Assembly: GCA_905250115.1 (NCBI GenBank)
Contig: CAJNOI010000025.1
Location: 599,027 to 663,026, forward strand
DNA: 64,000 bases
Direction: 5' to 3'
Source: Adineta steineri
Taxonomy: Eukaryota > Rotifera > Eurotatoria > Adinetida > Adinetidae
Both the position numbers and the translations under genes were made by a program. Below, piece after piece: positions 25,801-37,824 of this stretch. Within the stretch, counting starts at the first letter, position 1, and every line of letters begins with the position of its first letter. A model generated the notes under the pieces. It was given only the letters and a program-made list of their open reading frames with translations. It was not told the origin of the DNA and ran no database searches.

Positions 25801-28800
25801 TTATAACTAATTCACAAATTTTTAAATGATGTTCTTTACATATAACAGAATGTATTGCAGCTAAGACAACACTAAAATTAATTGTACCAGTTCGATTAAT
25901 ATATCCACTTGAACTTTGTACTTCTTTCAGTTCGGATAAATATCTATAATTTATTTCTGAATCACTAATACTATAAGTTTTCATTGTATATAAATTTGTT
26001 GATGATTTTTTTATATTACAATCAATATCAGTTGATGAACGATTCATATCTTTAGAATTTGTCATTGATGTTTGAAATAACAATGAACCTGCTTCAGATG
26101 GATATAGACGACTATGTTTTGATGATGATAAAGGTATACCGATATGATTATATCGACCAGTATTAGCTAAATCTAAATGTTCAATACCATCTTCATCAAT
26201 ATAACGAATTTTACTAGAATAAGAAAAAGTAGGATTACAAAATGACGATATTTTTTGTTACCTTCTTGTATACAAATTTTTTTCTCTATTTTAATACAAT
26301 AAAGAAAAAGTTTTAGTTTAAAAAAATAAATGAAATTATTTTTTTTGTTTCTTACTTAATCTTCTGGTAGAAATTATTATGTTTTTCATTAAATAAACTT
26401 TTTCCATAAGAATATTTAAATGGTATATTCAATAATGTAGTTGGTTGTTTAATTAAATTTGGTGTCATCATCATTGTCGATTGTTGTTCGATAATATCAT
26501 TTGTTACTTGTTCATTAAAATGACTTTTTTTTAAATATATATAATAATTTTCTTTATTTGCTATATTCATTTGTGGAATTGAAAGACTTTTAAATCGAAG
26601 AATATTTACTGGTAATATACCATTGATTAAAGCATCAGATAAAATCTTATCTGATATATCAACTATACGTTTATATAAATATTCTAAACACCATAAATAA
26701 CCATCTGTTAACCATGATGGACTGAATAATGTTCGTATAATTCCAACATCAAAATAAGTTGCAAGTAAAAGATATTCAGATGTTTGTATTTTCGATATGG
26801 GAGGTGTAGAAACTGAACAATTATTTGAAGTGTCTGATGGTTGTCGACTAGGAGGAGAAGCAGATGTTGTGGAAAGTCGTGATGCTATACCACACATCAT
26901 ATTAAAATGATCGGCAACTATAATTAACAGAAATATAAGAAAAGTTAGTTTATTTTTCGTAGGGGAATGATAACAAAAATGGATGGAGTATTTAAGTTTA
27001 TAAGCTGAAAATAAGTCTATTATGATGATCAAGAGTACATTCTTATGACAGTAGATATACGAAAGGGAGATGAATACAAAGCAGAAAAGCGAATCTCGGA
27101 TGCTTAAATCGATCCTCTATAACCTCATGAGTGAGAAAAAAAAAGTGAGTCGTTCAGATATAGAATACTGCATGGAGTCGCTGTCGAGGTCAGAAAAATT
27201 TCGTGTCAATAATTCATCTTTAATGTTAAAGATTATTTAAGTTAACGGTTTTGTTACCCGACATTTTCTCTACAAACTGATGTATTTTCAAGGATCAGTC
27301 GACGTCTTAGCGAATCTTAAGGACTAAAATAAAACACAGAAAAAGTCGGAGCCAAAAGTGACTCCGATTATCTTTTGTGTTTGTGAGGTTTAATAAGACA
27401 TCAGTCTGTAAAGAAAATGTCGGACAACAAAATCATAAACTTAAATAATCTTTAACGTTAAAGTTGAATTATTGACATGAAATTTACCTAACTCCGACGG
27501 CGACTCTGAAAATGACTCCGTGCAGTACTCTATTTACATATCATTTCATTTATATTTGTATAGAAACTAGAGGTGTCAGCGTTCCGTTCATAAGGAACGA
27601 GAACACGTCTGACTGAGCATTCTTCGAGTGTTTATACACTTTGTTTGTTAAACTAAAGTCTATTTGATATTTATTTCATATAAAAGAAAATTAATAAATT
27701 AACCTGGACTTTGTGGTGACAGTGTTAATCGACTTAAATCCGATACTGAATAAATCGAACTCATATGTACAATTGGAGCTTTTATCTTCATATTATTATC
27801 ATTCATTCCAAAGCTCGAAAGATCATTTATAGAATTACAACTTGTTGTTGGTGATATAATAGAATCAGTACGTATAAATATATCTGATTTTTGTTCTTTT
27901 TCAATATTTGATTTTGATCGTATGAAACTTGTTCGATCTATTGTATGAGATAAAAATTGTTTGTCAGATAATGATCGTTGTGTTGTTGGTTCACTTTCAT
28001 TTGATAAACGTTGACATTGATTAACATGTTCAGTAGAAGATGTTTGATTTTGCTGATCATTTGATAAAACTACAGGTTTAATAAATGTATTAAATATTCG
28101 AATATTTGGTTGGCGATATTCAAATAATGGTTGCCATATAAGACGCATACCCTGAACAAGATTAGAATTTGATAAAAAATCTTTTTCATTATTATGTAAA
28201 TATGTATTGATATAAGGTGTAAATAAATAAATAAATAATTGTATTGTATTTAAAGGTAAAAGTTGATCATTCGAATATAAAATAAGATGATGTAATGTAT
28301 GAAAAAGACGAATATCGATTGAATTTAATGAATGATTACTTGATGATAATGACGAACGAGGTAATAATATTGGATTTTCCGTTGACAGAATTGTTGTTGG
28401 ATTATGAAAATTAAATGGAACATGAAGTTGTGTTGATAGACGAGAACGAGATGCTGATGGAGTAACATTTAATGATGGATGAATAGTAGAAATTGATTGA
28501 TGTTGTACTATATGAATATTATGTTCAATTACAGATGAACATGCATACATAACGTGTGGAAATGCCTAATAAAAAAAATTATTTTTGCTAATAAAATTAA
28601 AAATAAAACTAACGGCTTTAATCAATAACCATTTTGGTATACTTGATATAGCATCGGTTAGACTAGGTGATAGACCATGTAAGATATTTTGAACAAGTAC
28701 TCGATCAAATATCTATATAAATTAAGAAAATATAAATTTTAAATCAATAGGATTATTTACAATAGAAGATGCATCGGTTAAACTGCCAAATTTTTGTTTG

Positions 28801-29017
28801 AGAAATGGACTAAAAATATTTTATATATTTAATTATCTTGACATAAACAAGAAAAAACTGACCTGGTTTGTCTCCATAGAAATAATTGAATTGGTATAGG
28901 AATTATATCTTCATGTTCTGATGATAGACAACATTTACGTACAGTTTTAAATTGATAGGTTGAATTATTTTCAATAGTTGAATCTAACATTGTCGGTTGA
29001 GAACGTATTTTAGGCAT
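13892..29017 (-). CDS. UNC80: UNC80, NALCN sodium-leak channel scaffold
   Basis: Very large multi-exon gene. The N-terminal exon (from 29017) carries IPIPIQLFLWRQT, a UNC80 signature. It is followed by FDRVLVQNILHGLSP, IQLFIYLFTPYINTYL and GMRLIWQPLFEYRQP. Further exons show ECRAFLMFMKENHGG, ILKRLGCSNCQSRGRN and GLILKDLKQILRKEQ. The region VRDFYFFRRNIYPQL, FILHCEDSAMLRFCLATY and KHFRHIFATNG is diagnostic. The C-terminus is Ser-rich and ends at 13892. UNC80 bridges UNC79 and the NALCN channel at the neuronal membrane. Most introns are under 70 bp, but several are 170-790 bp and contain inverted-repeat or GC-rich insertions: 18.0, 19.0-19.4, 23.2-23.6, 24.4-24.5, 25.2-25.6 and 26.9-27.7 kb. A TTTAG acceptor lies directly before the ATG. 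Individual small exons were followed by eye, and some boundaries may shift. Confidence 0.93.
14062..14800 (-). other. large UNC80 3'-most intron with tRNA-like segment
   Basis: An intron of roughly 0.8 kb before the last UNC80 coding exon. About 14225-14290 contains CACCGAGACATTGCATAAGG followed by a GGCCTTTTATTCTAGG stem-like part, which resembles a decayed tRNA D-arm and anticodon arm. It may be a SINE head. Otherwise AT-rich with no coding content. Confidence 0.35.
17990..18115 (-). repeat. tRNA-like (SINE-like) remnant in UNC80 intron
   Basis: On the minus strand, GAGGCCATTGATTCTGTCGG is followed by a B-box-like GGTTCGAATCTC. Together they recall a tRNA-derived SINE head. No full cloverleaf can be drawn, so this is a tentative call. 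Confidence 0.3.
19076..19258. repeat. G-rich fold-back element in UNC80 intron
   Basis: Lies within the intron 19423-19022. The left arm (19076-19101) reads GTGGGTGGGTGTAGG then TGTGGGTGTG. The right arm (about 19244-19258) reads CACTCACACCCACAAC. Between them an inner GC-rich inverted pair occurs (CGGGACGGGTTT / AAACCCGGTCCCG). GC content is far above the surrounding intron, which marks it as inserted DNA. Confidence 0.6.
23262..23571. mobile_element. MITE-like insertion filling a UNC80 intron
   Basis: Occupies nearly all of the intron 23585-23231. The ends are inverted: ATTAAACA at 23262-23269 and TGTTTAAT at 23564-23571, with a second inner pair TTTCTCGTAGA / TCTACGAGAAA. Inside, TTTTCGATGTTTTTTTGACC occurs twice about 110 bp apart. 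GC content is higher than neighbouring introns. I see no transposase and no clear target duplication. Confidence 0.5.
24391..24534. mobile_element. 144-bp palindromic element forming a UNC80 intron
   Basis: Lies in the 174-bp intron 24536-24363. The left arm starts GAGTCAAAAGTTTAAGG and runs to AGCCAATAAAGTACTCAATC. The right arm, reverse-complemented, starts GAGTCAATACC and runs to AGCCAATGAAGTACTCAATC. The arms pair over about 65 bp with some mismatches and a short AT loop. The right terminus overlaps the splice donor (GTGAGTC). Confidence 0.7.
25218..25601. repeat. GC-rich intron insertion with two-copy direct repeat
   Basis: This 384-bp UNC80 intron contains two diverged copies, near 25397-25480 and 25483-25545, of a block. 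It begins GGGTCTGGGTTGGGTCC (copy 2 GGATCTGGGTCGGATTC) and continues AATCGTGGACCTGTAGC (copy 2 GATCGTAGATCTGCAGC). The flanks include CCCGGGACCCG. It looks like inserted, tandemly duplicated DNA rather than coding sequence. Confidence 0.55.
27163..27531. mobile_element. MITE with ~130-bp terminal inverted repeats and TA flanks
   Basis: Inside the 786-bp UNC80 intron 27703-26918. The left end GAATACTGCATGGAGTC and right end (reverse-complemented) GAGTACTGCACGGAGTC start long imperfect inverted repeats. These share TGTCAATAATTCA, GTTAAAGATTATTTAAGTT and CCGACATTTTCT. TA dinucleotides abut both ends (27161-27162 and 27532-27533), as in Tc1/mariner-type elements. The interior is short with no coding capacity, so it is non-autonomous. 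Confidence 0.8.
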
Positions 29018-31076
29018 TCTAAATAAATAATCTACAATGAAAAAATATTAATTAAACTAATACGGATTAATATTTATTGACATATTAACATATGTTATTT
29101 ATAGGAAATATATATTGCGTTTAATATTAAGACTTAATTGTCCAAACGAAATTAGAATAACTGTCAAAGATATATTATGTTGCATAGAGATTAAATTAAG
29201 TCAATAAGAATGCGTTTTATAGTTATCGACAGTATTATTTCGATAAATAAATGTTTAATAAAATTTTCTACTATGTAAAAATGAGATGAATAACTCAGTA
29301 AATATATTTATAATAATTGATGTTTGATCGTCTACTTTGTTCTAATTGTGAATAAAATAAACTTTGTATTGTTAATAAACGATAATAAAGGTTCATTGAT
29401 CTAATGTGAATCGAGGTTATTCTTGATACATTCATAAAATAAGAATCTAATAAAAGAAAAAAAGAGAGAGGAAAAGGCAATCTCTTATACACATTCATTC
29501 TTATTTATACCCTTCAATAGTACTTATAAAGAGCGAGAAATATGATTTCTTGGGTATCGTCCTATATCGTCTAAAGCCTCTTAATTAGTTCGTGTCGTCG
29601 ACATATTCTTTTTTCCTGTTTCGGAGATAGATTTCTTTTCGGAGGAACACTCTTAGATTGTTATTCAAAGAATCATATATCAAAGAAATAAATAAAACTT
29701 ATGAATAATTAAACAACGATGATACTATCAATCATTTGCCGAACAAATATTACTCTTAATAGATGAGATAGTGCCTTATCTATTATTAAATAAACTTTCT
29801 TTTAATGGGAAACTAATCGTTCTTTTTATAGACATACTACTAAAAAAAAAGAAATATTACCGATATACAAAAAATATAATTAATTAAACAGAATCTGTCG
29901 ATAAAATATAATCAGTATTGAGTTACCGGAACGTGACCCATAAGACTTTCACCAATTATCACAAAATAATATTAACATAGGATACATGTGAGTTTAATCC
30001 ACAATGCAATCGGCGAAAGTCTAGGAGAAGTGTTGACGGAAGTATAGTGAACTTTTGCCTATTGGCAAAAGTCTTATTAACAAAACTCCAGAATCCCATA
30101 TTATTTCCTATTCAATAATATTATATTAAATCAGAAACGATAGTCTACTCAAAGATCATCAACATCTTCAAATTTACCTTTTATAAATAAACTACAGCAT
30201 GTATATGAATTCTTATGTATATATGTTATATGTCTATTCAATCAACATGAGACATGATGTAAAAAAAAAAAGAAATAAATTTATCTATATAATATCTTGA
30301 TAAAATTGTATGAGATAAAATAGCAACTAAATATAGGACTAAATAAATTGAATCAATCATTCATAATTAATTTGATTATTCTAAAAAAGCTTTTACTGGT
30401 GTCTCGAAAGAATTATAATGTTGTTTGTACTATGAAAAAAGAAACTTTTATTACTATTACTTTTGATTTATGTTTCTATAATAGAAAAATGTTAGTTGTC
30501 ATATGTCAACATCAATTATTTCAATAGAAAGTGATAATGAACTATAACTTATATATACATTGATGTTCATCAGAATTATCTTTTAATATTAATACATTTT
30601 TTCATTAGAATGATATATATGATGAACTAACATTTCATTTATTATTGTAAAAAAAAAAGTGTATATAAAATGGAATGTGAATAAAAATCAGATCAATATC
30701 AATGCACACAACAATATTAAAAGATCTCAAAAAAAAAGATGTATATATATACATATTCATTAACAAGAAGAACACATTTCATTTAATCGTAGATATGAAT
30801 ATAAGAAGTTCTATGATCAACCAACTCGGTGTTATTAACTGTTTTTTTTAATCACTAAAATACTATATAAAGTCTACTGTTTCATACCTGTTCGATTATA
30901 TCATCTCAAATCTATTCTTCTCGTATTTAAAAAAAAATTTCCTGAAACTGTTCTTGGAAAAAAAACTTCTATCCTAACCTACGAAAAATCAAAAAGAAAT
31001 TTAATCTTTTTGAAATATTCTAACATCTCACACAATAAATGTATATACAAAAAAAAAGTATCTTTTCATTTTTTTG
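29018..31076. other. intergenic, upstream of UNC80
   Basis: A 2-kb AT-rich spacer between the UNC80 start and the tetraspanin 3' end. I see no supported gene. A short perfect hairpin ACTTTTGCC-TATT-GGCAAAAGT lies at 30051-30072. The UNC80 promoter should lie here. Confidence 0.5.
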
Positions 31077-32429
31077 TTAAGCATTTGGATTAGGTATTGT
31101 TGGTGGTTGATAAAGAACACTTGAACTATTATCTGAATCATCTTCACCAGCCATTCCATTCGATGGTGAACTTGTCAAACCACTATATTGATATTGTGGG
31201 TTATTAGGTCTACTTGGAGTTTTATATGAATTATTATTAGTTGTTGAACGAACTGATCCCATTGAATGTGAACGTATAATTCGTTTTCTATCATCAGCTT
31301 CATCACGTAATTGAACGAATTCTTTTCGATTACGTTGAAATACAAATAACATATAAGCACCCATAGTAATTCCAAATAAACTCATAAATATGTTTTCCCA
31401 AAAACCTCGTCGATACCAATATTTCATTAATGGACCACATCCACGTGTATTTACAATTTTTGGATCTGGATTAATCAACATATTTTTTCCACAACCATAA
31501 TTTATTTGATACTAATAAAACGAATATATTTATATTAAAAAAAATATTATACAAAAATCTACAAACTTTATGACAACATGTATCAGGTAAATCAGTCTTA
31601 TATGAAGCTGAATAATCAAGATAAGAATTCCAACCACAACAATGAAAATCTCTTTGACGTCTTAAAATAATAAAACAAAAATAAAAATTCGAAATTCGAA
31701 ATTTCATACTTACTGATTAACAAAAGCAGTTAAAATAAAAACACGTGGTGGTACACGACCCGATGTAACCAAATGAAATGATTCTTCACGATATTTTAAT
31801 TCTTTAAAAGCATTACCCTTAAAACGAAGTCGTTCAAGTAAAAATGTTTCTTTTGTTAAAAATCCAGCATTCATATTAATCATTGTTACAGCAAACCAAG
31901 CTAAACCACCAAGTATTGTTATAATAGCTAAACCAAATAATGTATATGGAACATATTCCATAAGAAATATATTTCGACGACGATACGCATGAATCTGACA
32001 TGCAATAACTAAATCGAAATAAAATTATTCTGTATTATTTCTCTTTTTGATTGACTTACTTGCAAGTAAAACAAAACCATATATATAAATTAATGAGAGA
32101 TAAGCACGTGTAATTGTTAAACGATCCCAATAATATATAAAGAAATTAAATTCAACCTAAAACAGATTAAATTAAGATAGAACAAGTTTAAACAAATATT
32201 TTATCTATACCCAAGCCATTGTGTAATCCGTCCAAATGGTCCATTCTTCAAAGAAACCCCAATAGATTGACATAGAAACAATAATGAATATAGCAAATGC
32301 TAATAGAAAACCATTAATACCCATAAGAAAACGAAATTTACTCTAAATGAAGAAAAATTACATAATCATTTATAATAAAAGTTTAATTTTAATTCATACT
32401 CGTTGGCGTTGTCCGTAAGTAGCACCCAT
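31077..32429 (-). CDS. tetraspanin family membrane protein
   Basis: Multi-exon gene starting MGATYGQRQRSKFRFLMGING. Four membrane segments are visible: FLLAFAIFIIVSMSIYWGF, a segment after RAYLSLIYIYGFVLLA, TLFGLAIITILGGLAWFAV, and IFMSLFGITMGAYMLF near the C-terminus. The large extracellular loop has the diagnostic CCG (FHCCGWNSYLDYSA), then DTCCHK, YGCGKN and TRGCGPLM, enough cysteines for the usual disulfides. The cytoplasmic tail is long, about 85 residues, Ser/Asn/Pro-rich and ends NPNA. Tetraspanins organise membrane microdomains with integrins and other partners. I cannot assign a specific orthologue. The intron after the second loop exon is about 60 bp. Confidence 0.88.
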
Positions 32430-32989
32430 TTTGAATTTAGATTTGATACCAACAAGAAATATTACAAGTTTATACCTTTTGAAAAAGAACTACTATCAAA
32501 CTTGACAGTTAACTGAAGAAAAGAACACAACTATAAATGTTACCTTGACTGATTGAAAAAAGTAACAGGATGACTAATACTTTTTATTATTTTTTTTTAT
32601 TTCGATTTAAATTTAATGTTTTATCTAAATTATTTTTTCATCAAAAAATTCAGTTAGATTATTTTAATTGAAAAATGAATTTTAATAACGTTACGTAATA
32701 TTTGGTTTATTTCTTATATAATATTGTATCCTTATGACATCTATCGTTGAATATTTATAACTTCTGTTTCTGATTAATCTATTGAATACATCAGTATTTC
32801 TTACGTTTTAAACTTCTAATAACAATTCGTTTTAATCTTTAGAAGAATTTATTTAAATAATTTGACAATATCAAGAGCATTTACTTAATCGTGTTTACAT
32901 AACATAGTTCCACAATGAAATCATGCTATCAAAATGCTTAATAACACAAAAAAAAGAGAGTTATGAATTATAGACAACAGAACATAGTA
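32430..32989. other. intergenic, tetraspanin promoter region
   Basis: 560 bp of AT-rich DNA between the tetraspanin start and the PARP-gene stop. It has poly-T and TTTAAT runs and nothing coding. Confidence 0.5.
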
Positions 32990-35246
32990 TCATGTAAATG
33001 CGATTAAATATTCGCCATACGCTTGAGCATCATGATAGGTTACAAAAACTGTTCCTCCACCCGTTGTGTCATAACCACGTGGACAGATACGCGTTGTTTG
33101 ATCACCTTTAGTTGTTCTACCAACTAGAACACGCGCTAAAAACAAGACAATCACTATTGTTTAAACAAGATTAAAATTAAATTTCATAAATTCTTACCCA
33201 TAAACATATGTCTAGTATTATTGTGAGATGGTTGTGTATAATTAAGACTTATACTAGCATCAGTTGCAAAATAAATACCTTGACCCACGGCTAAATCAAT
33301 TAATAAATTATAAAAAAAGGGATAAATCTTTTTATACTCGATTTATTTACCATAACGAACTGCATGACTTCGATTAAAACAATCATTAATAATTGCATCG
33401 ATTGATTGAGATTTACATCCTTTTTTTTAAATATAATTGTACAGATTTAAATCTAAGAAAAATAATGACTTACCATGAAATAACCATTGTTCGGTACTTT
33501 TACCATATCTTTCAATAAAATCATCTCTATGAGCATCATATTGACGATACCAACCTAGTTGTTTAATAGAAAATAAAATTTAATAACAGAATTAAGTAGC
33601 GGTGACTTTAATTAGAAAATTTAAAAACAACCTTTCTTTTTTTTGTTTGAAAATAAGAGTATTGCCATGTAGCAGTAAAATTATGTACTCAAAACAGAAG
33701 TTCTGCGTTCGAGAGATTTTCTGTTTCGACTTAGTCTAATAGCTACCTTAGAGTGTTAATAAAATGAGAAGAATTTTGAGTCGGATCTACTCAGCCCTGT
33801 TTAATAAAACAATAGATAAGAGTAATACTTACGTCGATTTTGAATTCGTTCAATTTGAACAATTTCGTTTGATGGTAATGTTCTATGAAAATTATTTGCA
33901 ACAAATTTATATTCTTCGGATGTCGGTTCAAGAATATAACGAGAAAGATTATATAGGGATGAATGATTCCAAGTTTCTGGAAAAGTAAGATCTCTGTTAA
34001 ATGCGTGAGCGTTAAAACCATCCTATTTTATTTTCAAAAAAAAACAATAATATAAAGAAAGAAATATTTGTTTATTTACCGATACTGTGGCAAGTTGTTG
34101 TCGACATTCAGTCTCCAAATATAAGAATATGTTATTACAATTATAAATATAAAATGAAAAGAAACAAGCAAACCTGATGATTTTCAATATACTGAAGAGT
34201 GAATGATTTATTACAATATTCACATGGAATAAGATCACTATCGGCATGTCTAAAAATAAGACATCATTGATATCAATATTGAATACATTATTACTATTAT
34301 ACTTCGTTAGATTTTGAATTCGCTGCCTTTCAAATTCAGCACATTGATTCTTAAGGAAAAAGAAAATACTGATAAAATATAAAATTTCATATTATCTATT
34401 AAAAATATATTGAAGTGAACATGTAGCGGGTCCAATAGTTTAGCTGTAGATATATACCTATGAATGTGATAGTTTACTCACCGTATGTAAATTCCATTCA
34501 TCTATGTCAATTGGAATAGAACAATATTCACATGGAATGAGATTGTTGCCAGCATGTCTGAAAACAATACATCATTGATATTAAAATCGAATACATTATT
34601 ATTATTATACTTCGTTAGATTTTGAATTCGCTGTCTTTCAACTTCAGCACATTTATTCTAAAGGATAGATAATATTTATATATCAATCAATATCATTATA
34701 ATTTATTTACCGTATGTGCCATCAAGTCATGTATACTAACTGGAAGAGAACAGAATTCACATGGAATAAGATTATTTGAACCATGACTAAATATAGCGCA
34801 TTACCAACTATGGAATTACTCTAAACTATCATTATTACTTAGTTATATCTTCAATTCGTTGCTTATCAGTTTCAGCACATTGTCTCTGTAATACAATAGA
34901 TACTATTAAGGTACATATAATATTGTTAATTTACCGAATGTCTTTCCCAATCATCAAAATTGATTAGTTCATCACAGTATTCACATGGAATATTATCGAT
35001 AGTGTATTCACCTATGAATTCTCTATAAAAACAATATAAATAATAATTTTGCGAAAACTATATTTACTTTTCTACATTTACATTTTGACATTTATCATTA
35101 TGAAAATGTTGACTCTAAAATATAGAAATATCAATCTATTCAATAAAATACCATTTTTTACATACCAAATTCAATGACCAATCATGCAGACTAACTTGAT
35201 TATGAGACGGTTCACAAGGATCTGTTGTTTCTATAGCTTCAGCCAT
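32990..35246 (-). CDS. PARP-family ADP-ribosyltransferase with repeated TRAF/XAF1-like zinc fingers
   Basis: Starts MAEAIETTDPCEPSHNQ. Successive exons carry near-identical finger modules of the form IPCEYC..(P/D)I....W..H...CAE.ERQRI (for example IPCEYCDELINFDDWERH, IPCEFCSLPVSIHDLMAH, IPCEYCSIPIDIDEWNLH). The C-terminal part is a PARP catalytic domain: EYKFVANNFHRTL..IERIQN, GWYRQYDAHRDDF, QWLFHG (donor His), GQGIYFATDAS (Tyr), ARVLVGRTTKGDQ, and FVTYHDAQAYGEYLIAF at the end. The third triad position looks like Leu in EYLI, which by analogy with PARP14/15 predicts mono-ADP-ribosylation. Fingers of this type occur in TRAFD1/XAF1 proteins, so a stress or immune role is plausible but inferred. 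A CTTCAG acceptor lies 13 nt before the ATG. Confidence 0.82.
33600..33760. other. tRNA-like segment in PARP-gene intron
   Basis: GCCATGTAGCAGTAAAATTA followed by TCTGCGTTCGAGAGATTTTC lies in an unusually long intron and resembles A- and B-box parts of a tRNA. Possible SINE fragment. No proper cloverleaf was found. Confidence 0.25.
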
Positions 35247-36650
35247 TCTCAATTCAAATCTGAAGAATACAGAAATATTTCATTTTCTTTTTTACAAACT
35301 AAATATAAAATTTATATCAATAATTTCCATATGTTCATGTCGCACTGTTCAGTCTGGTCATGACAACTTTAATGACATAGCATTCTTTCCTTGACCTTTT
35401 CTTTCATTTCTATTTATTGTACTCGTTCTTCATCGATCTAAGATAGACCTAACTGATGTGAGGAAGTAGTATCATCAACATCTATACCAAAATAGGCGTA
35501 ACACGACTTCTTCAGTTTTACATTGTGTACTTCAATAAAATAGGCGTAGATATACGAACGAAAGTGTTCATAAAAATTTTTTTCATAAAAAGGACAACAT
35601 AATTAATTATGGTTATAAAATATAATAGACGATCGATGTTATAGAAATGTATGTAAGATAACAACGTACATATTTTAACTGAACAATCTACAAAAAAAAT
35701 GAAAATTTCGTTTTATTTCAAGTCAAAAATTTCAATATCGTTTTTTCATACAAAAAATATTACAGGGAAAAATTTCCGGTATTATAAAATAGTAATAAAC
35801 GAAATTTATAGAAAAATGTGAATTACGTAAAAATTTTCTTTGCTTGATTTTTACTTCCTTAAACTGGAAAAAAAAGAAAATGTTCCGTCCATGTGCTCTA
35901 AACGAAAAGAAAAAACCTTTTATCATTGTTAGTATAAGTCACTGAGTCAATAGAAAAAAAAACGAAAACAATAATATAAAGACATGTTATTGCAACATAC
36001 TACTACAAGGATTGAATAATATGAATACAAACAGTAAATATAATTAATAAAAATGACACATACTATCTAAATAATTACTAATACTTTCATTAAACAAAAT
36101 ATCATTATAATGCAATACTTTATGTATGTCATCATACAGAATAACCTAAAAGTCAATTGACTGAGAAAAAATTAAGTATCGTCATTACGGCGCGAACAAG
36201 CGAGTTAATAGAGGTGGTATGTTCAAGGTTTATACTCATAAAGAAATGATTAGAAAATTACTTTGTTAAGCATTTTAGTTTTTTCCTAATCTGGAAAAGA
36301 GTGAATTTTTTTGCTAAGATCAACAACAAATGATTTCGCTAGGCAAGTCTTTATGGATATAAAGCTTAAACATATCTCTATCATTCATAAAAAATCAGCT
36401 GGTTTCCTTGAGCCGTAATGAAGATACTCAATATTTTCGATAAAATCGACTATTGCATCATACTGAAAGGGATTATAATTTTAAGAAGGTGTTATTTTAC
36501 AGGATTCTTTTCATTTAATAAAATCAACGACAATTCTTAAGAGTTACTAACACGTATTTTTTTATAGGAACCATACGAGATTTATTCTCGAAATATATGA
36601 AGATTTTTGTTGACAAATTTAAGAAAAAGATAAGTAACAAATGAGCTTTA
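35247..36650. other. intergenic left of the gap
   Basis: 1.4 kb AT-rich, with no supported gene. It contains the upstream region of the zinc-finger/PARP gene. Confidence 0.5.
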
Positions 36651-36750
36651 NNNNNNNNNNNNNNNNNNNNNNNNNNNNNNNNNNNNNNNNNNNNNNNNNN
36701 NNNNNNNNNNNNNNNNNNNNNNNNNNNNNNNNNNNNNNNNNNNNNNNNNN
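36651..36750. other. assembly gap (100 N)
   Basis: Exactly 100 undetermined bases, the conventional size for a gap of unknown length. Linkage between the two halves of the window therefore rests on scaffolding. Confidence 0.99.
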
Positions 36751-36850
36751 TTTTTTGCTTCTTATATCAATGTGTGTAAAATATGAAGATCCATTTCTAC
36801 TGATTGTTTTAAGACATATCTGTAGATTACAGTAGTCTACTCTGTAGCAT

Positions 36851-36933
36851 GCCAGGGTAGTCGAGTGGTTAAGGCATTGGACTTAAGATCCAAATCATAA
36901 CAGTAAGCATAGATTCGATTCCCATTCCTAGTA
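36851..36933 (+). tRNA. degenerate tRNA-Leu(TAA)-like sequence
   Basis: GCCAGGGTAGTCGAGTGGTT, then AAGGCATTGG, ACTTAAGATCCAA (anticodon TAA), a long variable arm, and GATTCGATTCCC. The order and long variable arm fit tRNA-Leu(UAA). The acceptor stem (GCCAGGG / TCCTAGT) has one mismatch and wobble pairs, and the T stem has two mismatches, so it may be a pseudogene or SINE head rather than a working gene. Confidence 0.6.
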
Positions 36934-37824
36934 ATATTTTATCCCGCTGTCTTTTACATATAAATACAGCCACATTCTCAGATTCATATTCTAATGAAAA
37001 TTTTCTTTCTACTACAATACGATGTTTAATATTTTTCCATGAGGTTTATCATACATCATACTTAGGATGTCTTATGTTTCTGGTGCAAAAAAAACAGATT
37101 TAAATTATGTAATTAACATATTGTACGCTCGGCGCTCATAATCATTCAACAATATTAGATTAATATAAATAATAATTTGTCAATAAGAAAACCTTGCATA
37201 TTATGAGAGAACTTTGATTAATAAGAAATATTATTAATAGTGTTTTATATGATATGCTAGTCAGTTCACAAGTGTTGAAGAAAAATAGTTAATAAAATAA
37301 TATGTTTTCTTATCACTGTTACGAAGAAGATAAAATGTGAGAATGATACAAGAATGAAAAGTATGAGATATTCTAATCCTTGATACATTCGACAAGCGTA
37401 AGTGAGTCATGTAACTTACAAAAATACTGTATTAGTATGCAATTCTATCTAAATATGTTATAATCATTTGGAATAATCTAAAGTAGCCTTTTATACGAAA
37501 CTAAATCAAATTTATAAATTCATGCTGATATCGAACCATGAAGAAGATTTTAAAAACAACTCAAGATTAAATGAAATCATCTCCAAAAAAAGCCTCTAGT
37601 TTATTGTTTTAAACATCAGCTATATAAAAAAGAAAGAAAGACATCAATGTCCTTGTAAAAGAAACTTGATCAATATCTAGTTAGTATAATCTTAAAGTAT
37701 TTATAAAATGAACAGTTTTTCTAATATCACAAAATAACGATAACAACAGAAGATTTTATAAATATAAAAAACTATTTTGTTGAAACATTTTCCATTCGTT
37801 CTGTTGTCGTATAGCTGTTATTCA
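36934..37824. other. intergenic right of the gap
   Basis: About 0.9 kb AT-rich sequence with nothing recognisable up to the SGT1 stop codon. Confidence 0.5.

Noticed and set aside
36641-36835. Frame running through the N gap
   Set aside because: Half of it is undetermined sequence.
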